Shown piece by piece: positions 8,959 through 17,584 of a stretch of DNA of 47,176 nt. A program made the translations under genes and the position numbers. The stretch's first letter is position 1. The number at the start of each line of letters is the position of its first letter. The DNA comes from Candidatus Zhuqueibacterota bacterium (GTDB lineage Bacteria > Zhuqueibacterota > Zhuqueibacteria > Zhuqueibacterales > Zhuqueibacteraceae): contig JAKEEU010000363.1 in assembly GCA_022616415.1 (NCBI GenBank), positions 1 to 47,176 of the forward strand. The letters run 5' to 3'. Below the pieces are notes generated by a model. That model was not told where the DNA came from and made no database searches. It saw only the letters and a program-made list of their open reading frames with translations.

Positions 8959-11589
8959 ATGCGCCTATTTGTTTCAATCTTACTATCCGTTTATCATTCC
9001 CTCTTTGCGCAGGAAATGAACAGTAAGCCTGGTTACTTAAATCATACTCTCCCAATTGCAGAGCGTGTGGATGATCTGGTTTCCCGCATGACCTTGGAGG
9101 AAAAGGTCTCGCAGATGGTTCATGGCGCCAAAGCCATTCCGCGATTGCAGATTCCGGAGTACAACTGGTGGAATGAATGCCTGCACGGCGTGGCGCGCGC
9201 GGGCACGGCCACGGTTTTCCCGCAGGCGATTGGGCTGGCCGCGACTTGGAATACGGACTTGTTGCTGCAAATTGCCGACGTGATATCCACGGAAGCACGA
9301 GCCAAACATCATGATTCGGCTCGAAACGGTGATCGTGATATTTATAAGGGACTCACATTTTGGAGCCCCAATATAAATATTTTCCGTGATCCGCGCTGGG
9401 GACGCGGGCAGGAAACCTATGGAGAAGATCCTTATTTAACCGCGCGCATGGGCGTTGCATTTGTGAAAGGCTTGCAGGGAAACGATCCCAAGTATTTCAA
9501 AGTGATTGCGACGCCCAAGCATTACGCCGTCCATAGCGGCCCGGAGCCGGAGCGGCATTCATTCGATGCGATAACCAATCATCGTGATTTGTATGAAACT
9601 TATTTGCCCGCTTTTGAAGCGTGCATCAAAGAAGCCGGCGCTTATTCCGTCATGTGCGCGTACAACCGCTACATGGGCGAAGCCTGTTGCGGATCGCCGA
9701 AATTATTGCAAAAAATTTTGCGCGACACTTGGGGCTTTGCCGGATACGTTGTTTCCGATTGCTGGGCTGTTGACGATATTTTCAAATTTCACAAGATCGT
9801 CCAAACCGCCTCGGCAGCGGCAGCGATGGCGGTGAAATCAGGAACGGATTTGGAATGCGGCCAATTATATAACCCGGCTTTGCTCGAAGCGGTTAAACAA
9901 GGAGCATTAACCGAAAACGAGATAAATCTGGCCGTAAAACGGCTTTTCACCGCCAGATTCAAGCTCGGCATGTTTGATCCCCCGGAGATGGTAAAATATG
10001 CCAAGATACCGATTACGGAAAATGATTCGGAAACACATCGCCGGTTATCGCTGCGAGCAGCCCTGGAATCAATCGTGCTCCTCAAGAATGAGAATAATAC
10101 CCTGCCATTAAAAAAGGATTTGAAAAGAATTGCCGTCATCGGCCCCACGACCAATTCTTATTTGATGCTCTTGGGAAATTACAACGGTACGCCTTCAAAA
10201 TATGTAACCCCATTGCAGGGAATCAAAAATAAAGTGGGTCGAAATACTGAAGTCGTTTATGAAAACGGCTGCGACTTGATTGCGAAAGGGACAATTATCA
10301 ACAATCTTTCATCAGAGATATTGACCGTGGATGGCAAGCCGGGGTTAAAGGCGGAATATTTCAAAAACACCAAACTCGCCGGCGAACCCTTTTTTACGAA
10401 GATCGATCCGATAGATAATGCCAATTGGATCTATGGAACGCGGTTGCCAAATCTCCGGAAAGAACCCCAATTCTCGATCCGCTGGAGCGGGAGCATCAAA
10501 GTGCCGGAAACCGGGGAATATCATTTTATCGTCAAAGGCGATGATGGATACCGCTTATCCGTTGATGGCAAAATTGTTGTCGAAGATTGGACAGAGCATG
10601 ATGAGCTTACGGCTAAAAGCAATCACATTCATTTGGAAAAAGGAAAGCCGCACACGATCAAAATAGAGTATTTCCAAAGCTCCGGCCAGCCGCAATTTTT
10701 CGTACAATGGGAGTTGCTGAATGTCGATCACACGCAGAGAGCCGTCGATCTCGCCAAGCGCTCCGATGTGGTCATATTCGTCGGCGGAATTACCGCGCAG
10801 TTGGAAGGCGAGGAAATGCCGGTAGACTATAATGGCTTTAAAGGCGGCGACCGAACCCATCTTAAACTGCCGAAAGTGCAAGATGATTTGCTCAAAGCGC
10901 TTCACACCACCGGTACGCCGCTCGTGCTGGTGCTTAGCAGCGGCAGTGCGCTCGCGGTTAACTGGGAAAAGGAAACCCTTCCGGCAATCGTGCAACTTTG
11001 GTATCCGGGAGAAGAAGGTGGGACGGCATTAGCCGATGTTTTATTCGGAGATTATAATCCCGCCGGTAGATTGCCAGTCACGTTTTATAAATCAGTTGAG
11101 CAACTGCCGCCGTTTGAAGACTACAATATGAAAGGCCGCACTTACCGGTATTTTGCCGGAGAGCCGTTGTTTGCATTTGGTTATGGATTGAGTTATACGA
11201 AATTTGAATACGCCAATCTCCTGGTGCCAGGTGAAGCAACAGCCGGAGATGAGATAAAAATTTCTGTTGAGGTTCAGAACAGTGGAAAATTTGCCGGCGA
11301 TGAAGTTGTTCAGCTTTATGTTAAAGATATTGCAGCTTCGGTCCCAGTGCCGATTCGTTCTTTGCAGGGCTTTAAACGTATCCATTTAAAGCCCGAAGAA
11401 AAACAAGTGGTGGAATTTAAATTACAGCCTAAACAGTTGGCGGTTATAAATGAAAATGCCAAATTCGTTGTTGAGCCTGGCATATTCGAGATCGCCGTAG
11501 GAGGCTTGCTGCCAGGAGCAAAAGCGCCAACGACGGAGTTCATTATAAAAGAACTAAAAATCGTGGGAGAAAAATATATCGTAAACTAA
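8959..11589 (+). CDS. Exported GH3 beta-xylosidase with PA14 insert
   Basis: The 876-residue protein starts with a short signal peptide (hydrophobic to about residue 17, ending SLFAQE). The first GH3 domain has DPRWGRGQETYGEDP and the nucleophile in YVVSDCWAVDD (D267). This SDCWA form is typical of the plant/fungal-type xylan 1,4-beta-xylosidase branch. A PA14 domain of about 125 residues (about 457-585, starting GLKAEYF) is inserted in the second GH3 domain; PA14 inserts in GH3 enzymes shape the active site or bind sugar. A C-terminal FnIII-like domain follows. It probably trims xylo-oligomers in the periplasm, complementing the signal-less GH3 enzyme encoded just upstream. Confidence 0.92.
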   Translation: MRLFVSILLSVYHSLFAQEMNSKPGYLNHTLPIAERVDDLVSRMTLEEKVSQMVHGAKAIPRLQIPEYNWWNECLHGVARAGTATVFPQAIGLAATWNTDLLLQIADVISTEARAKHHDSARNGDRDIYKGLTFWSPNINIFRDPRWGRGQETYGEDPYLTARMGVAFVKGLQGNDPKYFKVIATPKHYAVHSGPEPERHSFDAITNHRDLYETYLPAFEACIKEAGAYSVMCAYNRYMGEACCGSPKLLQKILRDTWGFAGYVVSDCWAVDDIFKFHKIVQTASAAAAMAVKSGTDLECGQLYNPALLEAVKQGALTENEINLAVKRLFTARFKLGMFDPPEMVKYAKIPITENDSETHRRLSLRAALESIVLLKNENNTLPLKKDLKRIAVIGPTTNSYLMLLGNYNGTPSKYVTPLQGIKNKVGRNTEVVYENGCDLIAKGTIINNLSSEILTVDGKPGLKAEYFKNTKLAGEPFFTKIDPIDNANWIYGTRLPNLRKEPQFSIRWSGSIKVPETGEYHFIVKGDDGYRLSVDGKIVVEDWTEHDELTAKSNHIHLEKGKPHTIKIEYFQSSGQPQFFVQWELLNVDHTQRAVDLAKRSDVVIFVGGITAQLEGEEMPVDYNGFKGGDRTHLKLPKVQDDLLKALHTTGTPLVLVLSSGSALAVNWEKETLPAIVQLWYPGEEGGTALADVLFGDYNPAGRLPVTFYKSVEQLPPFEDYNMKGRTYRYFAGEPLFAFGYGLSYTKFEYANLLVPGEATAGDEIKISVEVQNSGKFAGDEVVQLYVKDIAASVPVPIRSLQGFKRIHLKPEEKQVVEFKLQPKQLAVINENAKFVVEPGIFEIAVGGLLPGAKAPTTEFIIKELKIVGEKYIVN

Positions 11590-11670
11590 GCTGTAAAGAG
11601 AAAACTGCAAATATTTTTCTGCCCCTCTATTTTTCTGTCTTTTGAACTTTTAATTGTGAGGATATGAATA

Positions 11671-12843
11671 ATGTCAAACTACCAACCCAAACCCGAGCAT
11701 AAATTCACTTTCGGATTATGGACCGTCGGCAACCCTGGACGCGATCCGTTCGGTCTGCCCGTGCGCCCGACTTTGTCACCTGTCGAGATCGTTCATCTGC
11801 TCGCCGAAGTCGGCGCGTATGGCGTCAACTTTCACGACAATGATCTCGTGCCGATCGATGCCACACCGGTCGAGCGTGATCGCATTGTGCGCGATTTTAA
11901 AAATGCCCTGAAAGCGACCGGCGTGGTGGTGCCGATGGCCACGACGAATTTGTTTGGCGATCCGATTTTCAAAGATGGCGCTTTCACCTCGAATGATCCG
12001 AAAGTGCGCGCCTATGCGTTGCAGAAAACCATGCACGCGATCGATCTTGGCGTCGATCTTGGCGCGAGCGTTTACGTGTTTTGGGGCGGCCGCGAAGGCA
12101 CGGAGACGGATGCCGGAAAGAATCCGCTCGATGCAATCAAACGCATGCGCGAGGCGATGAACTTTCTCTGTGAGTACGTGCGCGAGCAAGGCTACGGGCT
12201 CAAATTCGCGCTCGAAGCCAAGCCCAACGAACCGCGCGGCGATATCTATCTTGCCACCACCGGCCACATGCTCGCGTTTATCGCCACGCTCGATCATCCC
12301 GAGATGGTGGGCGTGAATCCCGAAATGGCGCACGAGCACATGGCGGGATTGAATTTCCTGCACAACGTCGCGCAAGCGTGGGATGCCGGCAAGCTCTTTC
12401 ACATTGATTTGAACGATCAAAATTTCGCCCGCTACGATCAGGATTTTCGTTTCGGCTCGCATAATTTCAAACAGGCGTTTTTTCTGGTGAAATTTCTTGA
12501 AGACGTCGGCTATGCCGGCCCACGCCATTTCGACGCGCATGCGTATCGCAGCGAAGACGTCGCCGGCGTAAAAGATTTTGCCACGGGCTGCATGCGCACT
12601 TATCTCATCTTGAAAGAAAAAGCCGCGCAATTCAACGCCGATAAAGAGATTCAAGCGTTGCTCGCAGAAATTAACGCCGAAGCTCCTGCCATGACTCCGT
12701 TACTCGGCAAATACACCGCGCAAAAAGCTGCGGCACTCAAGGCGCACACCTTCGACCGCGAAGCCATCAGCAAGCGCGGGCTAAAGTATGAACGACTCGA
12801 TCAATTGGTGTTTGAGCTGTTGATGGGGGTGCGTAATTCGTAA
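11671..12843 (+). CDS. xylA: Xylose isomerase, class I
   Basis: It converts D-xylose to D-xylulose in the cytoplasm. The 390-residue length and motifs place it in the short class I group known from Streptomyces and Thermus. Catalytic H55 and D58 (NFHDND), metal ligands E182, E218, H221, D246, D256, D258 and D288, and K184 are all present. Each lies one residue after the Streptomyces number, so no gap is needed. A GAGGA site eight bases upstream supports the start. The gene has higher G+C at third positions than the glycosidase genes before it. The last residues and stop codon lie inside an inverted repeat. Confidence 0.97.
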   Translation: MSNYQPKPEHKFTFGLWTVGNPGRDPFGLPVRPTLSPVEIVHLLAEVGAYGVNFHDNDLVPIDATPVERDRIVRDFKNALKATGVVVPMATTNLFGDPIFKDGAFTSNDPKVRAYALQKTMHAIDLGVDLGASVYVFWGGREGTETDAGKNPLDAIKRMREAMNFLCEYVREQGYGLKFALEAKPNEPRGDIYLATTGHMLAFIATLDHPEMVGVNPEMAHEHMAGLNFLHNVAQAWDAGKLFHIDLNDQNFARYDQDFRFGSHNFKQAFFLVKFLEDVGYAGPRHFDAHAYRSEDVAGVKDFATGCMRTYLILKEKAAQFNADKEIQALLAEINAEAPAMTPLLGKYTAQKAAALKAHTFDREAISKRGLKYERLDQLVFELLMGVRNS

Positions 12844-12897
12844 GGCGTAAACCGTAACGCATGGCACGATTTTTACGGATCACTTTTTACGAATTAC
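12833..12897. repeat. Inverted repeat spanning the xylA stop codon
   Basis: GTAATTCGTAA (12833-12843) is matched perfectly by TTACGAATTAC (12887-12897), with further partial pairing inside (GTAA/TTAC). The left arm encodes the last residues of XylA and its stop. It resembles the other palindromic intergenic elements in this window and may mark the mRNA 3' end. There is no T-run. Confidence 0.7.
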
Positions 12898-12929
12898 TAA
12901 ACACTGCCAAGAAATTGGAACACAAATCC

Positions 12930-14438
12930 ATGACCCACCTACTCGGTATCGACACTTCGACCACGGCGACCAAGGCGCTGCTCATTGATGAGGAGGGCAG
13001 CGTCGTCGCCGTGGCCGCCGCAGAATATCCTTTTGACTCTCCAAATCCCGGATGGACCGAGCAAGACCCGGCGCTGTTTTGGAATGGCACGGTGCAAAGC
13101 ATTTGCGCTGTGTTGGCCAAGGCGAAGATTTCCGGCAAAGACGTCGCCGCTGTCGGTCTCACTGGGCAGATGCACGGCATGACATTGCTCGACGCGCATG
13201 GGGAAGTGATTCGTCCGTGCATCTTGTGGAACGATCAGCGTACGGCGCAGCAATGCGAGTTCATCACTACGCTGGTTGGGGCCGAGCGGGTTTTGCAGCT
13301 TACCGGCAATCCGATCCTCACCGGCTTCACCGCGCCTAAGATCGTTTGGACGCGCGAGCACGAGCCGGAAAATTATGCGCGCATCGCGCACATTCTTCTT
13401 CCCAAAGATTATGTGCGCTACAAACTCACCGGTGATTTTTTCAGCGACGTGGCGGATTCCTCCGGCACCTCGCTCTTCGATGTCGGTAAGCGTCGGTGGT
13501 CGGAGGAGATGTTGACGGCGCTGCAAATCTCGCGCGTCTGGTTGCCAGAAGTGACTGAGTCGCCAGTAGCAAGCACAAAGATCAATGCTGACGCCGCTCA
13601 AGCTACCGGATTGCTCGCGGGCACACCGATTGTCGCCGGCGGCGGCGATCAAGCGGCGCAAGCCGTTGGCGCCGGCATCGTGCGTGAGGGAACGGTTGCC
13701 GTCACCATCGGCACATCCGGCGTGGTTTTCGCGCAATCAGATTCGTACCGCGTCGAGCCGCAAGGCCGCTTGCATGCGTTCTGCCACGCCGTGCCCGGCA
13801 AATGGCATCTTATGGGCGTGATGCTTTCTGCCGGCGGCAGTTTCCGCTGGTATCGTGACGCGCTCACCAGCAACGAGTCCTATGATTCATTGACGCAAGC
13901 GGCTGCCGAAGTTACGGCAGGAAGTGAAGGCTTGTTGTTTCTGCCATACCTCACCGGCGAGCGCACGCCGCATCCCGATCCGCATGCACGCGGCGCTTTC
14001 ATCGGTTTGAGCATTCGGCACACCAAGCCACACCTCACGCGCGCGGTGATTGAAGGTGTGACCTTCGGCTTGCGCGATTCCTTGGAATTGATGCGCGCCC
14101 TCGGCGTGCCGACGCAGCAAGTGCGCGCCTCCGGCGGCGGCGCGAAGAGTGAAATGTGGCGGCAAATTCTTGCCGATATTTTCAACGCCGAAATCGTGAC
14201 CGTGAATTCTACCGAAGGTGCGGCTTATGGCGCCGCGTTGTTGGCCGGCGTCGGCGCCGGCATTTATCCCAGCGTCGAAGCTGCGGCTGATCGCGCGATT
14301 CGCATCACAGGCGCTCATCAACCGGCTCGCGATACGGATTTGTACGCCGACTATTACGCGCGCTATCGCGCCCTCTATCCCGCGCTCAAAGCGGAGTTCG
14401 CCGCGCTGGCAAAAATAATTAGCCCGCTTGGTGATTAG
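12930..14438 (+). CDS. xylB: Xylulokinase (FGGY family)
   Basis: It phosphorylates D-xylulose to xylulose 5-phosphate for the pentose phosphate pathway. The ATG at 12930 gives 502 residues starting MTHLLGIDTSTTATKALL, the phosphate-binding loop of the FGGY/ASKHA fold. An upstream in-frame ATG at 12861 lies inside the repeat and adds unrelated residues. The substrate motif LTGQMHG (M81, H82), the catalytic Asp in VAGGGDQAAQAVG (D240) and the second ATP motif ASGGGAKSEMWRQI are all present. It follows xylA, so the two form the standard xylAB unit. Length and motifs are complete. Confidence 0.95.
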   Translation: MTHLLGIDTSTTATKALLIDEEGSVVAVAAAEYPFDSPNPGWTEQDPALFWNGTVQSICAVLAKAKISGKDVAAVGLTGQMHGMTLLDAHGEVIRPCILWNDQRTAQQCEFITTLVGAERVLQLTGNPILTGFTAPKIVWTREHEPENYARIAHILLPKDYVRYKLTGDFFSDVADSSGTSLFDVGKRRWSEEMLTALQISRVWLPEVTESPVASTKINADAAQATGLLAGTPIVAGGGDQAAQAVGAGIVREGTVAVTIGTSGVVFAQSDSYRVEPQGRLHAFCHAVPGKWHLMGVMLSAGGSFRWYRDALTSNESYDSLTQAAAEVTAGSEGLLFLPYLTGERTPHPDPHARGAFIGLSIRHTKPHLTRAVIEGVTFGLRDSLELMRALGVPTQQVRASGGGAKSEMWRQILADIFNAEIVTVNSTEGAAYGAALLAGVGAGIYPSVEAAADRAIRITGAHQPARDTDLYADYYARYRALYPALKAEFAALAKIISPLGD

Positions 14439-14484
14439 TCGCCTTTAGGCGACTTCCATTTTTGAGCTTGCGATTTCAATCGCA
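14437..14484. repeat. Two adjacent palindromes at the xylB stop
   Basis: AGTCGCC-TTTA-GGCGACT (14437-14454) overlaps the xylB TAG stop. TGCGAT-TTCA-ATCGCA (14469-14484) follows 14 bases later. The core CGCCTTTAGGCG recurs at 32509-32520. Neither hairpin has a T tract, so they look like REP-type elements rather than classic terminators. Confidence 0.65.
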
Positions 14485-14505
14485 GGCGGAACATAGGTGC
14501 ACAAT

Positions 14506-17454
14506 ATGATGAATATCAATAACAAAAATTTCAATCAAAACGAACCTCTCCCGCGTGCATTCGGGCAATGCCGGTGGAGTATGTTTTTCACTCTTGCAGT
14601 CTTATTTGTTTACCCATTGCTTGCTTTCGCAAGCCGCAACGAATCTTACGTCTCCACTGAAAAAGGCAAGGGAAATTTCGCGCTTTCCGTCTCGGGCAAG
14701 ACTGCGCCATTATGTGTCAGCTCGCAAGATTACCCCGGCGTCCTCCGCGTTCTGAAACATCTTCAAACTGACATTGCTCGTGTAACGAACACGCCGCCCG
14801 AGATCTCGATGGGTAAACTTCCCGCCTCGAAAGAGATCGTGTTGATTGGAACGTTGGGAAGAAATCCGGTTATTGATAAACTTGTACGGGATAAAAAGCT
14901 CGACGTAAACGGCGTTTCAGGAAAGTGGGAAGCATTTCTCATTCAAGTAATAGAAAAGCCGCTGCCCAACGTTGACCGCGCCTTGATCATTGCCGGCAGT
15001 GATAAACGCGGCGCGATCTTCGGCATGTATGATCTCTCCGCACAGATCGGCGTTTCGCCGTGGTATTGGTGGGCGGATGTGCCGGTGAAAAAAAAATCTG
15101 AGTTGTATATTTTTCCGGGACGGCACACGCGCGGCGAACCGGCAGTGAAATATCGCGGCATCTTCATCAATGATGAAAACCCGGCGCTGCTGGGATGGGT
15201 CAATAAAACATTCGGTGGCTTCAATCATCATTTTTATGAGAAAGTGTTCGAGCTGATTTTGCGCATGAAGGGCAATTTTCTCTGGCCGGCGATGTGGGGA
15301 AAGGCGTTTTATGATGATGATTCACTCAACGCGCCGCTGGCTGACGAGTATGGCGTCGTGATCAGCACTTCGCACCACGAGCCGATGATGCGCGCGCACG
15401 TTGAATGGCTACGCTACGGCTCCGGCCCGTGGAATTATGAGAAGAATGAAGCCAATCTGCGTGAGTTTTGGACGGATGGCATCAAGCGCATGAAAAATTA
15501 TGAAAGCATCGTGACACTTGCCATGCGCGGCGACGGCGACGAGCCGATGACCGAAGAAGCGAATATTGCGTTGCTGCAGAGAATCGTCAAAGACCAGCGT
15601 GAAATTCTCCGCAATGTCACCGGCAAAAATATTGAAAGCATCCCGCAAGTTTGGGCGCTTTACAAAGAAGTGCAGGATTATTATGACAAAGGCATGCGTG
15701 TGCCTGATGACGTGACGCTGTTGTTGTGTGATGATAATTGGGGCAATATTCGCAAGCTTCCCCAACGCGATGAAAAGCCGCGCTCCGGCGGCTATGGCAT
15801 TTACTACCACTATGATTACGTCGGCGGGCCGAGAAACTACAAATGGCTGAACACGAATCAGATTTCTCGTGTGTGGGAGCAGATGCACCTCGCTTACAGA
15901 TACGGCGCGAGCCGAATTTGGATCGTGAACGTCGGCGACATCAAGCCCATGGAGTTTCCCATTGAGTTCTTCTTGGATTACGCCTGGAATCCTGAACAAT
16001 GGCCGGCCGAACGTTTGCCGGAGTACACCGAGCTTTGGGCCGAGCGGCAATTCGACGCGGCGCACGCGCAAGACATTGCTGATATTTTAACCAAATACAC
16101 AAAATACAATTCGCGCCGCAAGCCCGAGCTGCTCGCGCCGGACACCTACAGCTTGGTTGATTACCGTGAAGCAGAAACCGTTGTGGCGGAATACAACGAG
16201 CTGGCCGCGCGAGCACAGCGCATTAGTGATTCCCTGCCTGCTGAATACAAAGACGCTTTTTATCAACTCGTTCTGCATCCCGTACGAGCCTGCTCGAATT
16301 TGAATGCGCTTTATGTTACGGTTGGAAAAAATCGTTTATATGCGCAACAAGGAAGAGCCGCAACGAACGCGCTTGCCGGGAAAGCCAAAGAATTATTCAA
16401 GAGAGACGCCGGGATCACGCATTACTACAACAACGTAATGGCCAACGGCAAATGGAGTCACATGATGGATCAAACGCATATCGGATACACCTATTGGCAG
16501 CAACCGGACAGCAATTCCATGCCTCAAGTAAATGAGATTACAATTCCTGCTGCCGCAGAAATGGGTGTTACCATCGAAGGCTCTGCTCATTGGTGGCCGC
16601 ATGAGAAAAGCGAAGCCGTGCTGCCGGAGTTCGATCTCTATCACCAACAAACGTATTTCATCGAAATCTTCAATCGCGGGCAAGCGCCTTTTGAGTATTC
16701 GGTGCAAGCAAGTGAGCCGTGGGTAAAGATTAGTAAAACGAATGGAAAAATCGAAACCGAAGAACGTTTGTGGGTTAGCGTAGATTGGAAGAATGCACCA
16801 GTCGGAAAAAAACGCGTTCCGATTACTGTTGCCGGGCCCAACGATATTCGTGTCGTGGCGCAGGCGATCATCAATAATCCTTCGTCTCCCAAACGCGATG
16901 AGATCGTTGGCTTTGTTGAGAGCAACAGCTATGTTTCGATTGAAGCCGAGCACTATACCCGCGCGGTGGAACCGTCACCCATCGAGTGGCAGCGCATTCC
17001 GGATTTAGGCCGCATGCTCTCGGCGATGACGCCCGTGCCGGTCACTTCTCCGCCTCGAACGCCGGAAGGAAACGGCGCGCGCTTGGAATATCAAATTCAT
17101 TTCTTCAGCAAAGGCGAAGTGAAGGTGAAAGCTTATTTGTCTCCGACGCTGAATTTTCATAACAATCAAGGACTGCGCTACGCCATTTCATTCGACGATG
17201 CGCCGCCGCAGATCGTCAACATGCACGCCAACAAAACCTTTCAGGATTGGGAGGAATCCGTGCGCAACAATGCCACCGTTGAGATTTCGAAGCACGTGCT
17301 CAATGAATCGGGGAAACATGTTTTGAAATTCTGGATGGTTGATCCGGGTGTGGTTTTGCAAAAACTGGTGATAGGAACCGGCGAGGTCAAGCCTGGTTAC
17401 TTGGGACCGCCGGAGAGTTATCGTCGGGTTGGGAAGAATGTCAAAAGCAATTAA
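14506..17454 (+). CDS. GH115 xylan alpha-1,2-glucuronidase
   Basis: GH115 enzymes release (4-O-methyl-)glucuronic acid from internal and terminal positions of glucuronoxylan. The start at 14506 gives 982 residues; an AGGTG site lies just upstream. A hydrophobic segment (about 24-40) suggests a signal peptide or anchor. Family landmarks include SDKRGAIFGMYDLSAQIGVSPWYWWAD, NPALLGWVNKTFGGFNHHFYEKVFELILRMKGNFLWPAMWG in pieces, and HHEPMMRAH. The last 300 residues hold the beta-sandwich and C-terminal domains usual for the family, beginning near ITIPAAAEMGVTIEGS. It ends the xylan block. Its product is the likely source of methyl groups for the corrinoid operon 3.6 kb downstream (inference). Confidence 0.93.
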   Translation: MMNINNKNFNQNEPLPRAFGQCRWSMFFTLAVLFVYPLLAFASRNESYVSTEKGKGNFALSVSGKTAPLCVSSQDYPGVLRVLKHLQTDIARVTNTPPEISMGKLPASKEIVLIGTLGRNPVIDKLVRDKKLDVNGVSGKWEAFLIQVIEKPLPNVDRALIIAGSDKRGAIFGMYDLSAQIGVSPWYWWADVPVKKKSELYIFPGRHTRGEPAVKYRGIFINDENPALLGWVNKTFGGFNHHFYEKVFELILRMKGNFLWPAMWGKAFYDDDSLNAPLADEYGVVISTSHHEPMMRAHVEWLRYGSGPWNYEKNEANLREFWTDGIKRMKNYESIVTLAMRGDGDEPMTEEANIALLQRIVKDQREILRNVTGKNIESIPQVWALYKEVQDYYDKGMRVPDDVTLLLCDDNWGNIRKLPQRDEKPRSGGYGIYYHYDYVGGPRNYKWLNTNQISRVWEQMHLAYRYGASRIWIVNVGDIKPMEFPIEFFLDYAWNPEQWPAERLPEYTELWAERQFDAAHAQDIADILTKYTKYNSRRKPELLAPDTYSLVDYREAETVVAEYNELAARAQRISDSLPAEYKDAFYQLVLHPVRACSNLNALYVTVGKNRLYAQQGRAATNALAGKAKELFKRDAGITHYYNNVMANGKWSHMMDQTHIGYTYWQQPDSNSMPQVNEITIPAAAEMGVTIEGSAHWWPHEKSEAVLPEFDLYHQQTYFIEIFNRGQAPFEYSVQASEPWVKISKTNGKIETEERLWVSVDWKNAPVGKKRVPITVAGPNDIRVVAQAIINNPSSPKRDEIVGFVESNSYVSIEAEHYTRAVEPSPIEWQRIPDLGRMLSAMTPVPVTSPPRTPEGNGARLEYQIHFFSKGEVKVKAYLSPTLNFHNNQGLRYAISFDDAPPQIVNMHANKTFQDWEESVRNNATVEISKHVLNESGKHVLKFWMVDPGVVLQKLVIGTGEVKPGYLGPPESYRRVGKNVKSN

Positions 17455-17584
17455 TGATAAAGCCAGATAAAGCCCGCGGAACTGGCAGAACTACGACATA
17501 ATGATTTGCTTTAATATCGACATATAGGCGTGTGCAAGATTGAATGTTTGGTTGGTTTGGGATAAGAGAGACACCGTTACTAAA

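Noticed and set aside
11776..12654. 292-codon antisense frame within xylA
   Set aside because: It mirrors a certain gene with G+C-rich third positions, has no recognisable domain and no ribosome binding site.
14437..14484. Intrinsic terminator after xylB
   Set aside because: Good stems, but no T tract follows either hairpin, so I listed it as a repeat.
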